Part shown: positions 13,350 to 20,857 of the stretch, piece after piece
Layout of the letters: every line of letters begins with the position of its first letter
How positions within the stretch are numbered: the stretch's first letter is position 1
Source: a virus
DNA: 20,857 bases
IMG/VR virus record: IMGVR_UViG_3300030430_003776
Span: 1 to 20,857 of that record
Direction: 5' to 3' (one strand)
Translations under genes and position numbers: made by a program
Notes under the pieces: generated by a model
What the model was told of the DNA's origin: nothing
Seen by the model: the letters and a program-made list of their open reading frames with translations, nothing else
Database searches by the model: none

Positions 13350-14584
13350 GTTTAATCAAGTTAAATGTAGTAAGTAAATCTTTAAATAAGGATGAAGTAG
13401 ATAAATCCTTACAAAAATCAGTAACGGACAAATCATTACGACAATCCATAACGGATTTAACTCTATTTGCCACACCCATCAGCAAAGCGATGATTGCCAG
13501 TTACGCAACTGGTCAATTTCTAATTGTAAAAGAATTTTCAGATGCGCTTACTGTATCTCAAAACCTAGTATTACAATCAGGAAAATCGCTTACCAATATC
13601 GCATCGCTTGTTGATGAACCATCATTAGGTTTTGTCAAAAGTTTTGCAAACTCAACCTCCATTGCAGATGAGCCTGCGTTTCCTTTTGGAAAAGTGCTTT
13701 CAAATACAATCTCATTTGATGATGAGCCTTCCTTTGGATTTGGACTTGCTTTTTCAAACTCAGGTATTGTTTTAGATTCTCCATCCTTGGGATCAGGTAA
13801 AACGTTCTCTAATTCTGCGGGTTTCACAGATGATGAAATAATCGTTCCGCAAAAAGTTTTAAATAACGCCGCAACAGTCTTAGATGAGCCATCTTTCCCT
13901 TTTGGCAAAATACTCTCAAATGATTTTGTTGCATCTGATTTACCATCATTGAATCCAGAAAAAGTGTTTAACAATTCTGGGGCGTTTTCCGACGATGAAG
14001 TGTTCGGTAATACCAAGGCATTAAATGATCAAGGAAGTGCGGGAGAAAGCGAAATACGAGGTTTAAGTAAGGGTTTAAGCGATAGTTCCGTGCTTGCAGA
14101 TCAAGAAGCATTGCAAGTTACAAAAATTTTGTCAGATGCTTTTGTAGGACAAGATAATGATCTTCTAGGAATCGCGAAGCCATTTTCTAACGCTTTTATA
14201 GGATCAGATAATGATACGTTGCTCGTAGGAAAGGTTTTTGCAAATAGCGCGGCATTTACAGATGCACAAGACTTGCCGTTGACAAAAGTTGTGAGCGATT
14301 CGGCAAACTTTACTGATGTACCACAATTTGCAAGAGATATCTTTTTAGCTGATACTGCTTTTGTTACCGATGATGCTGACGGTATAGCAGGCGATGATTC
14401 AACTTTTACTTTCATAAAAACTGTTTCTAATTTCTCAGTTTTGACAGATAATGATACTATTGGTTTCGGAACTGTCCAAAACAACGGTATTGGGCTGACT
14501 GATGCAGGAGTTGGCAGGAGTCAAGGTTACTGCGCTTTTGATTATTTCGCAGAGGATTATGTTGGAACAAGTTTCACTTTTTGA
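13346..14584 (+). CDS. Repeat-built putative tail fibre/structural protein (eighteen 18-residue repeats)
   Basis: A 412-residue protein. It starts with a TTG at 13346 that overlaps the previous stop (TTGA); the next in-frame ATG would remove 48 residues, so the TTG is the likely start. Residues 11-37 are three 9-residue units beginning K-S-L and ending in D. Residues 62-393 are eighteen units of exactly 18 residues, with one 8-residue insertion (350-357), of consensus K-[VTI]-[FL]-S-[ND]-[SA]-x-x-[FVL]-x-D-[DE]-[PE]-x5. The C-terminus contains DYFAEDYVGTSFTF, an ending I associate with virion proteins of marine phages. Such regular spacing with alternating hydrophobics suggests a repetitive beta-structure, such as a fibre shaft. 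Its position between a BppU-like gene and tail fibre genes supports a tail or baseplate role. Function is inferred. Confidence 0.85.
   Translation: MSLIKLNVVSKSLNKDEVDKSLQKSVTDKSLRQSITDLTLFATPISKAMIASYATGQFLIVKEFSDALTVSQNLVLQSGKSLTNIASLVDEPSLGFVKSFANSTSIADEPAFPFGKVLSNTISFDDEPSFGFGLAFSNSGIVLDSPSLGSGKTFSNSAGFTDDEIIVPQKVLNNAATVLDEPSFPFGKILSNDFVASDLPSLNPEKVFNNSGAFSDDEVFGNTKALNDQGSAGESEIRGLSKGLSDSSVLADQEALQVTKILSDAFVGQDNDLLGIAKPFSNAFIGSDNDTLLVGKVFANSAAFTDAQDLPLTKVVSDSANFTDVPQFARDIFLADTAFVTDDADGIAGDDSTFTFIKTVSNFSVLTDNDTIGFGTVQNNGIGLTDAGVGRSQGYCAFDYFAEDYVGTSFTF
13376..13456 (+). repeat. Three 9-residue (27-base) repeats, half the length of the main repeat
   Basis: KSLNKDEVD, KSLQKSVTD and KSLRQSITD follow each other without gaps; a fourth block of 9 (LTLFATPIS) may be a degenerate copy. 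The period is half of the 18-residue repeat that follows in the same protein. Confidence 0.75.
13529..14524 (+). repeat. Tandem array of eighteen 54-base coding repeats
   Basis: The array encodes the 18-residue units at residues 62-393, interrupted once by 24 bases. Example units are KSFANSTSIADEPAFPFG, KVLSNTISFDDEPSFGFG and KPFSNAFIGSDNDTLLVG. Protein units keep Lys1, Ser4, Asn/Asp5 and Asp11; the DNA has diverged considerably, so the repeat is old and under protein-level selection. Confidence 0.85.
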
Positions 14585-14596
14585 TAAGGTATTAAT

Positions 14597-15049
14597 ATGA
14601 ACAATCAAACAAACATCAAACTTAACGGAGAACTAGAGATAGTTTTACGGGACAAGTTTGGGAAAATTAAAGAAAAAAGAACTGAGAAGAATTTGATCGT
14701 TACGGTTGGTTTGACGTTCATTTGTTCTCGTATGACAGGCACATCTAAAAGCGTTATGTCTCACATGGCTCTTGGATCAGGTACAACTGCGGCGGCGGCA
14801 GGTCAAACCGATTTGGTATCGATTCTAGGCTCGAGAGAAGCCCTTGACAGCTCAACGCCATCAACTAATACCGTTGTATATGTTTCATCTTTTGAAGCAG
14901 GAGAAGGCACTGGCGCGGTTACAGAGGCAGGCATCTTCAATGCAAGCAGTAGTGGTGACATGCTTTGTCGTACAGTTTTCCCTGTAGTAAATAAAGCATC
15001 AGACGATACAATGTCTGTAACTTGGACTATTACACTCACAGCATCATAA
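14597..15049 (+). CDS. Small phage tail-associated protein
   Basis: A 150-residue protein with AAGG at 14586-14589. It begins with a beta-rich domain (LNGELEIVLRDKFGKIKEKR, NLIVTVGLTFICSRM) and contains the blocks SHMALGSGTTAAAAGQTDL and FEAGEGTGAVTEAGIFNASS, followed by MLCRTVFPVVNKASDDTMSVTWTI. I recognise this layout from many marine phage genomes as a small structural protein close to tail fibre genes; exact virion location is not established to my knowledge. Repetitive Gly/Ala and Thr/Ser content and an all-beta profile fit a tail or fibre accessory role. It lies 11 bases before the giant fibre gene and probably shares its transcript. Confidence 0.8.
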   Translation: MNNQTNIKLNGELEIVLRDKFGKIKEKRTEKNLIVTVGLTFICSRMTGTSKSVMSHMALGSGTTAAAAGQTDLVSILGSREALDSSTPSTNTVVYVSSFEAGEGTGAVTEAGIFNASSSGDMLCRTVFPVVNKASDDTMSVTWTITLTAS

Positions 15050-15059
15050 GAGTTAGCAC

Positions 15060-18000
15060 ATGGCTACGATAGTCACGCGCAGTGGTAAAGGATCACCTCT
15101 TACTAACAATGAGGTTGATGCCAACTTTACCAATCTAAATACCGACAAACTTGAAGTTGGTGGGGGCACTTTGACGGGTGCTCTCACAATTTCCTCAGGT
15201 GGTTTGACGGTTAATTCTGGGACAGTAAATCTTAATACAACATTCCAATCCACAGATGACATCGTTCAAATCGATTTTACTGATAATGATACAACCAACT
15301 CCATCACATCCTCTGGGGTTGGGTTTCGGTTTCTGTCAGGAGGCAGTGAAAATGCAAGATTGAAAAATGATGGAACGTTTTTGATTGGTAAGACCGCAAA
15401 TGGTGTTGCAACTCTTGGTTTTGAAGTACGAAGTTCAGGTATTCTTGCAGTCAATAGAGATGGTAATGTTCCGGTATTTTTTGGGAGACACACAAGTGAT
15501 GGCGATATAATTCAGTTTCGCAAAGATACAACCGTCATAGGCAGTATTGCATCACGTTCTGGCGCCGTCACCACGATGATTTTTGATCCACGTGCAAATG
15601 GATCAGGAATAACTGGCACAACAAACGGAATTATCCCAACAAATCAAGCAGGAACACCAACAAATAATCATGTTGATTTAGGATCAACGACTAATAAATT
15701 CAAAGACTTACATCTAAGCGGAACTATCTCTAGTGGCGAAATCAGTGCAAACTCAGGGAACACAAATACTGTAGCAACATTCACATCAACAGATACGGGC
15801 GCAGGCATAAATTTAACAGATGATTCTGGAACCTCTACTCTTCAAACAAATGGAGCAAATCTCAGAATTGGTGTTGATGAAGACGGAGCAGTAAATAGTT
15901 CAGCAATACAATTTAGAGTTGATGGATCAACAAAAGCAACCATTGATGATAGCGGTCTGTTCACTGCCAACGCAGGTATCTCATCAACGGGATCAGGCAC
16001 ATTTGGCTCATTGAATGTTGATGATATAAGCATAAATGGGTCAAGCATTTCAGATTCAGGCAACCTTACTTTAGATGTTGGGGGTGACATCAACCTCGAT
16101 GCGGATAGTGGAAATATAAAACTTTCAGACGGTGGAACAGAAGTTGGTAGATTTTTGTTAAATGATAGCAATCATTTGAAATTAAAATCAATTCAATCAA
16201 ATGCAGACATTAAATTTCAAGGCAATGATGGTGGCGTTGGAATCACAGCCCTCACTCTGAATATGTCAGACGCAGGTCAAGCAGAATTTAACGCGGGTGC
16301 TAGTTTTACAAAAAATATAGAAATAAACGGTGTTAATACAACAAGTGGTTGTCATATTCAATTCACAAACGCGGCGGCGAGTAAAGTTTATCAGATTGGT
16401 GCAGGTCAGGCAGGTGTGACTAACGCGGGTTTTGTTTTACGAAATGTCACTGACAGCACTTTTCCTTTGATTATTAGCGATGCAGGGGCGGCTACATTTT
16501 CTTCAACAATATCTTGTGGTGGTGATGTAACTACAACTGGTCATTTTATCGCAGATACTCATTTTAAGTCGTCAGATGGTAATGCCACTTTATCTGCTAC
16601 TGGCGGGGGTGGTATATTTTTAAGACCTGACGGTAACACAAATACTGCCAATCAAGTATTTATTGAATCAGGAACAGGCAACGCAACATTCTCAGGCACT
16701 ATCTCTAGTGGTGTTATTACAAGCACAGGACTTACTGTAAATGCCTCAAGTCCTACAGTAAATATTCTAGGCGCATCTTCAACAGATGCAACCTTAAATA
16801 TTACAAGTGCGGGAATAACACAGTATGCATTTGTAACTTCTGGGACGGATAGTAGCCTATCAATTAAAAAAGATGGTTCAACAAGATTAAAAATAGACAC
16901 TACTGGCAACGTCAACATCCCCAACGGCTCGCTTATGATCGGAGCGACTACTGCGCCCTCACATAAGGTTCATATCGAATCTGGTACAACTAATGTTGGA
17001 ATACAAACAATATCCACAGATGCGGGCGCATACATGGGATTTGAAGATGATAGCACAGGCAATACAGGTTCAAATTCAAATGTATTTATAGGTGCAAATG
17101 GAAATAATTTTCTAATTCATACAAACGCCAGCGAGCGTGTTCGTATTGATAGTTCTGGTAACTTGCTTGTTGGGACCACCAATACTACATGGCAAACAGT
17201 AGAAGGTTTACGTTATTTCTCTGGTAACTCATTAATTGTCACACGTGATAGCGATGAACCTATGAGCTTGAATCGTCTCTCTGATGATGGAGATTCATTG
17301 ATTTTAAGGCGTAATGGTACAGCGATAGGAAGTATTGGTACACGAGCAAGTGTGCAGTTATACATTGGACAAGGAAACAGTGCATTGTTGTTCGTGGATT
17401 CTACAAATCAACTTTTACCGCATGATATTAGTTCAAACGCACCCACAGATAATGTATTAGATTTAGGTGGATCATCAAATCGCTTCAAAGATTTACATCT
17501 ATCAGGGTCTATCTCTAGTGGTGCTATTACAAGCACAGGGCTTACTACAAGCGGAACCTTAACTCAATTTAATACTCATAATTCTGCATCTCAACTACTG
17601 GGTATAAATATTGTTACAGACGCAGGTTCGACAAGCTATACACATCCTTATTTAGATTTTAGAAGATGGACAGGTGTAAACACTAATCACTACACAGCAA
17701 GCATAGAAGTCGCGCCAACAAATGCAGATGCAAACGCGATTGTGTTTATGTCAGACACAAAAAGTACAAACACAAAAGCCACCACTGAGCATATGCGGAT
17801 TGACTCATCAGGTCGCGTGGGCATAGGTACAGCTAGTCCAGACGCAAAATTAAGAATTGATCAAGATGCAAATACTGTCGCCTTGAAGGTTACTGGCGGG
17901 GGTGTGGGTAACCCTATCGCGCAGTTTGTAAGAGATGTAGGTGGTTCAGGAACAGTGAGCATAGGCGCTAGTGGCGGTGATCCACAAATACAGTTTAACC

Positions 18001-20857
18001 AAGGAGGCAATTTATATTCTATTGGTGTAAATGCAAATATTTTTGAAATTGCAGATAGCGGAACATTAGGAAGCAACACTCGATTTTCGATTGACGGAAG
18101 TGGGAACGTTGGTATTGGAGCATCAACCGTAAATGCAAAATTTCACATTTCTGACGCTACAGCACCAACCTTAAGATTGTCAAGAACAGGCACAGGTCAA
18201 ATTTATCAAATGTCAATTGACTCAAGTGGTCGGTTTTTAATTCAAGAAGCGGCAAGTGAAGGAGGCACAAAAAACACAAGATTTGTCATTGATGATACTG
18301 GTGAAATTGGGCTTGGAAAAGCGGCTCCAGAATTTACTCTTGATGTGCTTGGGGGTGCGGGAAGTACTACAGCCCGATTTGCTAACAATGCCGCAGAAGA
18401 CACTTTAGTGAGAATAATAGCAGGTAATTATCAAACTGATCGAGATGCACGTTTATTTTTAGGGGAAGATAATACTCATGGAATGACATTGGAATATGAT
18501 GGTGTCGCAAATATTGGATACATTGGGATGAATGATAGTGTTGATCCCACTGGTGCATATTCAAAAAGAATTCAAATGAGCAGAAGCGGAACAGAAGTGG
18601 CATTTATGGCGGGGGATGTCGGTATCGGTTTAACGGCTACAGATTCACTTCTACACCTTGAACAAGATGCTGTTGCACTTAGCACTTCAACTTTAGATGA
18701 CGGGACTGCTGTAGGCTTGCATGTTACCATTCCTGATCAAGCTATATCTGGGACTCCAGGAATTGCAATTGCTCTGGGTATGAATGGTAGAGGAAGATCA
18801 TATCTTGCAAATATTCATAGTGGTACAAACAAAGATTCTTCTAACTTACTTATTTATACAGAAAATGGAGGGACAATAGGGGAACGTGCGCGCATCGATA
18901 GTTCTGGTAACTTGCTCGTAGCAGGGACTAATACTAATCCTGTAGGAAGCAACGTAGTTGGTCATAATTTGGCAAACGATGGAAGAGTTCAACATTCTAC
19001 AACTGGCAATACTGTGATGAAAACTAACCAAACATCGGATGGGGACATCATTCAATTTAGGGTAGCAGGTTCTCCCGTAGGTAGTATTCAAGTTTTAAAC
19101 AGCAATAATCTTACTATAGGGGGAACGGTTGCAGATCATGGTGGACTACAATTTGGAACACACTCAATTACTCCGATGGAAGCAGGTGTCGATAGTCAAG
19201 GAACGATTGATTTAGGAACTACCAACGCAAAATTTAAAGACTTACATTTAAGCGGTGCTGTCAATGCAGGAACAATCTCTAGTGGTGCTATAACATCCTC
19301 TGGAGCTTCATCTGGAAGATATACAGGTTTAGAAGTTGTCAATACTACAAATGCAGGAGGAACAGAAACAGCAATCGGTCTTGGTGTGGTTTCAGCATCA
19401 AACAGTGCTTGTGATGTCAAACTTGTAGCAAATCGAGTCGCGGCAAATTCTGGATCAGATTTTTATATAGAACAAACAAATTCTTCAGGTTCTCAACAAG
19501 AAACATTGAGAATTACAGAAAATGGGAACCTTGGTCTGGGAACCACATCGCCAGATACAGCAAAACTTGTTGTTCAAGGAGCAGATGCAGGAGATATGCT
19601 TCATCTTCATGGGTTAACAGGAACGGATACTCGAGGATTGAAGATTTCCTTATCAAATGAAGGAGCCACAAATCAAGTTGTAAATTATGATTCATTACAA
19701 GCTAACGGCAAGCATGTATTTAAAACTGCGGGGACAGAGCGTTTACGCATTACGGATGGCGGAGATATTGGTATTGGAACCACATCGCCAGATACTAAAT
19801 TCGATCTAACTTCAAGCGGTGTTCATGGATTAATATTAAATCAAGACCTCACTAACTCTTCAGCATCCTCAAGACTGTTTTTAAAAGATTCAACTAGAAT
19901 AAATACTATTTTAAATCTTAACGGCAATCTTCAATTTAGAACTGGTGCAAACATTGGAAACAGCAGTGGAACTGTAAGGATGCTCATAGATGGCTCCAAT
20001 GGAAACTTGGCTATTGGACATTCATCGCCTACATCTAAAGTTGATATAAGAGGATCAAGTAACGCAGTGCATAGTAGGGGGCAACTGTATATTGCCAACA
20101 CTGACACTGCCGCGATAAACAATGGTAGTCAAATTAGTTTAGGTGGCACTTATACAGGTACTAACGATACATTTTTTGCGAGTATTGCAGGTAGAAAAGA
20201 AAATGGTACTGATGGGAATTATCAAGGCTATTTACAGTTTGCAACTCGGGCAGATGCGGGGTCAAATACGGAGAGGCTCCGCATCGATAGCCATGGTAAA
20301 ATTATTGTTAATACTACGTCCGCTTTTACTACGGGGGGAACAGCAAGATTAAGTGTGACTGATTCCTCTGTACTTTTATCAATGGGGCTTTCTAATTCAG
20401 ATTTAATTTATTTCAGAAGACAATCGACAGGAAAATTTACATGGCAAACTTTTAATGGCTCAAATGATGGTGAAATTCGTTTGCAACCTTATGGTGGTAA
20501 AGTTGGAATAGGCACGTCTAATGATAATCTTGATGCAACCCTTCATGTAAAAAATACAAGTTCTGGTAACTTTGTAGAGGGTATTCGTCTTGAAAACTCT
20601 GGTGGCGGAGCAGATGAAGGTACTTACATACAATGGGAGGTAGCAAATACCTCTGGATATGGTCCACGAATAGGTGGTAGAAGAGAAAGCACAGGAGGTA
20701 TCGGACTACATTTTTATACTGGCGAAATAAATGCAACGCCTACCGAAAAAATGAGGCTTGACCATGATGGCAATCTTCTTGTAGCTACAACTTCATTATC
20801 AGCGGCAGTAGATGGTTTTAGAGCACAAAATTCAGGACAAACAATAACTACAACTAA
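15060..20857 (+). CDS. Giant tail fibre protein (3' end outside the window)
   Basis: I translated the frame from ATG 15060 codon by codon: it stays open for 1932 codons to the edge, so the gene is partial. AAGAG at 15048-15052 is a modest ribosome-binding site. The N-terminus (TIVTRSGKGSPLTNNEVDANFTNLN, then KLEVGGGTLTGALTISSG) is the usual anchor of marine phage tail fibres. The rest is built from about 14 units of the type [E/T]-R-x-R-I-D-x-x-G-N-L-x-[VI]-G-T-T-S, e.g. near 17136, 17787, 18885, 19500, 19737 and 20271, and three DLG-x(5)-FKDLHLSG units (15675, 17460, 19209). Such units form trimeric beta shafts. Fibres of this kind often end in a self-cleaving chaperone (peptidase S74), which would lie beyond 20857. 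The protein should bind the host receptor; specificity cannot be read. Confidence 0.92.
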   Translation, partial: MATIVTRSGKGSPLTNNEVDANFTNLNTDKLEVGGGTLTGALTISSGGLTVNSGTVNLNTTFQSTDDIVQIDFTDNDTTNSITSSGVGFRFLSGGSENARLKNDGTFLIGKTANGVATLGFEVRSSGILAVNRDGNVPVFFGRHTSDGDIIQFRKDTTVIGSIASRSGAVTTMIFDPRANGSGITGTTNGIIPTNQAGTPTNNHVDLGSTTNKFKDLHLSGTISSGEISANSGNTNTVATFTSTDTGAGINLTDDSGTSTLQTNGANLRIGVDEDGAVNSSAIQFRVDGSTKATIDDSGLFTANAGISSTGSGTFGSLNVDDISINGSSISDSGNLTLDVGGDINLDADSGNIKLSDGGTEVGRFLLNDSNHLKLKSIQSNADIKFQGNDGGVGITALTLNMSDAGQAEFNAGASFTKNIEINGVNTTSGCHIQFTNAAASKVYQIGAGQAGVTNAGFVLRNVTDSTFPLIISDAGAATFSSTISCGGDVTTTGHFIADTHFKSSDGNATLSATGGGGIFLRPDGNTNTANQVFIESGTGNATFSGTISSGVITSTGLTVNASSPTVNILGASSTDATLNITSAGITQYAFVTSGTDSSLSIKKDGSTRLKIDTTGNVNIPNGSLMIGATTAPSHKVHIESGTTNVGIQTISTDAGAYMGFEDDSTGNTGSNSNVFIGANGNNFLIHTNASERVRIDSSGNLLVGTTNTTWQTVEGLRYFSGNSLIVTRDSDEPMSLNRLSDDGDSLILRRNGTAIGSIGTRASVQLYIGQGNSALLFVDSTNQLLPHDISSNAPTDNVLDLGGSSNRFKDLHLSGSISSGAITSTGLTTSGTLTQFNTHNSASQLLGINIVTDAGSTSYTHPYLDFRRWTGVNTNHYTASIEVAPTNADANAIVFMSDTKSTNTKATTEHMRIDSSGRVGIGTASPDAKLRIDQDANTVALKVTGGGVGNPIAQFVRDVGGSGTVSIGASGGDPQIQFNQGGNLYSIGVNANIFEIADSGTLGSNTRFSIDGSGNVGIGASTVNAKFHISDATAPTLRLSRTGTGQIYQMSIDSSGRFLIQEAASEGGTKNTRFVIDDTGEIGLGKAAPEFTLDVLGGAGSTTARFANNAAEDTLVRIIAGNYQTDRDARLFLGEDNTHGMTLEYDGVANIGYIGMNDSVDPTGAYSKRIQMSRSGTEVAFMAGDVGIGLTATDSLLHLEQDAVALSTSTLDDGTAVGLHVTIPDQAISGTPGIAIALGMNGRGRSYLANIHSGTNKDSSNLLIYTENGGTIGERARIDSSGNLLVAGTNTNPVGSNVVGHNLANDGRVQHSTTGNTVMKTNQTSDGDIIQFRVAGSPVGSIQVLNSNNLTIGGTVADHGGLQFGTHSITPMEAGVDSQGTIDLGTTNAKFKDLHLSGAVNAGTISSGAITSSGASSGRYTGLEVVNTTNAGGTETAIGLGVVSASNSACDVKLVANRVAANSGSDFYIEQTNSSGSQQETLRITENGNLGLGTTSPDTAKLVVQGADAGDMLHLHGLTGTDTRGLKISLSNEGATNQVVNYDSLQANGKHVFKTAGTERLRITDGGDIGIGTTSPDTKFDLTSSGVHGLILNQDLTNSSASSRLFLKDSTRINTILNLNGNLQFRTGANIGNSSGTVRMLIDGSNGNLAIGHSSPTSKVDIRGSSNAVHSRGQLYIANTDTAAINNGSQISLGGTYTGTNDTFFASIAGRKENGTDGNYQGYLQFATRADAGSNTERLRIDSHGKIIVNTTSAFTTGGTARLSVTDSSVLLSMGLSNSDLIYFRRQSTGKFTWQTFNGSNDGEIRLQPYGGKVGIGTSNDNLDATLHVKNTSSGNFVEGIRLENSGGGADEGTYIQWEVANTSGYGPRIGGRRESTGGIGLHFYTGEINATPTEKMRLDHDGNLLVATTSLSAAVDGFRAQNSGQTITTT
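15675..15746 (+). repeat. Fibre repeat unit, DLG/FKDLHLSG type, copy 1
   Basis: Encodes DLGSTTNKFKDLHLSGTISS followed by GEIS. Related to 17460-17546 and 19209-19298 in the same frame. Confidence 0.75.
16701..16736 (+). repeat. 36-base near-identical DNA repeat in the fibre gene, copy 1
   Basis: Encodes ISSGVITSTGLT. It matches 17511-17546 with only 2 differences in 36 bases, enough to support recombination within the gene. Confidence 0.8.
17142..17171 (+). repeat. RIDSSGNLLV-coding repeat, copy 1
   Basis: Thirty bases encoding RIDSSGNLLV, nearly the same DNA as 18891-18920; a typical shaft unit of this fibre family. Confidence 0.75.
17460..17546 (+). repeat. Fibre repeat unit, DLG/FKDLHLSG type, copy 2 (includes the 36-base repeat)
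   Basis: Encodes DLGGSSNRFKDLHLSGSISS followed by GAITSTGLT. Its last 36 bases (17511-17546) are the second copy of the near-identical repeat at 16701-16736. Confidence 0.8.
18891..18920 (+). repeat. RIDSSGNLLV-coding repeat, copy 2
   Basis: Same ten residues as 17142-17171, with only third-position changes in the DNA. Confidence 0.75.
19209..19298 (+). repeat. Fibre repeat unit, DLG/FKDLHLSG type, copy 3
   Basis: Encodes DLGTTNAKFKDLHLSGAVNA followed by GTISSGAITS; a five-residue insertion before TISSG separates it from the other copies. Confidence 0.75.
19539..19556 (+). repeat. GTTSPD-coding repeat (identical to 19776-19793)
   Basis: GGAACCACATCGCCAGAT occurs identically at 19776-19793 in the same frame. 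Both copies sit in 'LRITxxGxxGxGTTSPDT' shaft units 237 bases apart. Confidence 0.8.

Noticed and set aside
13558-14484. Two long open frames on the - strand (13558-14016 and 14101-14484)
   Set aside because: They are antisense to the 18-residue repeat array and mirror its periodic composition; no ribosome-binding site or protein-like pattern supports them.
13529-14524. Regular 54-base periodicity resembling a CRISPR array
   Set aside because: The repeats are coding, diverged at DNA level and without spacer/repeat alternation; they encode an in-frame 18-residue unit.
20143-20352. 69-residue + strand open frame inside the fibre gene
   Set aside because: It is a shadow in another frame of the continuous fibre gene; no ribosome-binding site.
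15061-20857. Apparent stop codons inside the fibre gene (e.g. 17458) when read from position 15061
   Set aside because: The start codon is at 15060, not 15061; in the correct frame there is no stop to the end of the window.
1-20857. tRNA genes, attachment site, integrase, insertion sequence
   Set aside because: I looked for cloverleaf-like segments in the gaps, recombinase motifs and terminal inverted repeats and saw none; gaps are too short to hide them.

Overview
The window is a contiguous part of a tailed double-stranded DNA phage genome (Caudoviricetes, HK97-type head). Every recognisable gene is a phage gene: terminase, portal, MuF-type head protein, prohead protease, HK97-fold capsid protein and tail fibre proteins. 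Genes are tightly packed, often overlapping by 1-14 bases, and almost all lie on the + strand. The DNA is AT-rich (roughly 40% GC by eye, not counted). Small virion proteins such as the 14597-15049 gene, the fibre N-terminus, and the portal C-terminal modules resemble proteins I know from marine metagenomic phages. A marine bacterial host is therefore my best guess, but it is inference. No integrase, repressor, tRNA, CRISPR array or bacterial gene is visible.

Layout. (1) 1-1115: end of an early/replication region, with a lambda P-like helicase-loader candidate, a small PD-(D/E)XK nuclease and a short helical protein. (2) 1126-2346: ParB-like domain fused to a beta-class DNA methyltransferase. 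(3) 2370-8276: packaging and head assembly: small and large terminase, a portal with a long C-terminal extension, a MuF/SPP1 gp7-like head protein that carries a C-terminal HExxH metallopeptidase domain, and a very acidic 76-residue protein. (4) 8277-9860: accessory cassette interrupting the head genes, with a UUCG-loop terminator, one leftward gene, a divergent promoter region and a rightward run of small genes. (5) 9861-10050: non-coding segment with competing inverted repeats. (6) 10051-12637: prohead protease, major capsid protein and a beta-rich virion protein, closed by a terminator. (7) 12686-20857: small connector or baseplate-like proteins, a protein made of eighteen 18-residue repeats, a small tail-associated protein and a giant tail fibre (at least 1932 residues) that runs off the right edge.

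How it works together. The nuclease, helicase loader and methyltransferase would serve replication and protection of phage DNA. Terminase pumps DNA through the portal into a head built from the capsid protein and matured by the protease. The MuF protein is probably packaged in the head and could be ejected into the next host, so its metallopeptidase domain is a candidate delivered effector, with the acidic downstream gene as a possible partner or immunity protein. That pair is the most interesting system in the window. The right third encodes host-recognition structures rich in internal repeats.
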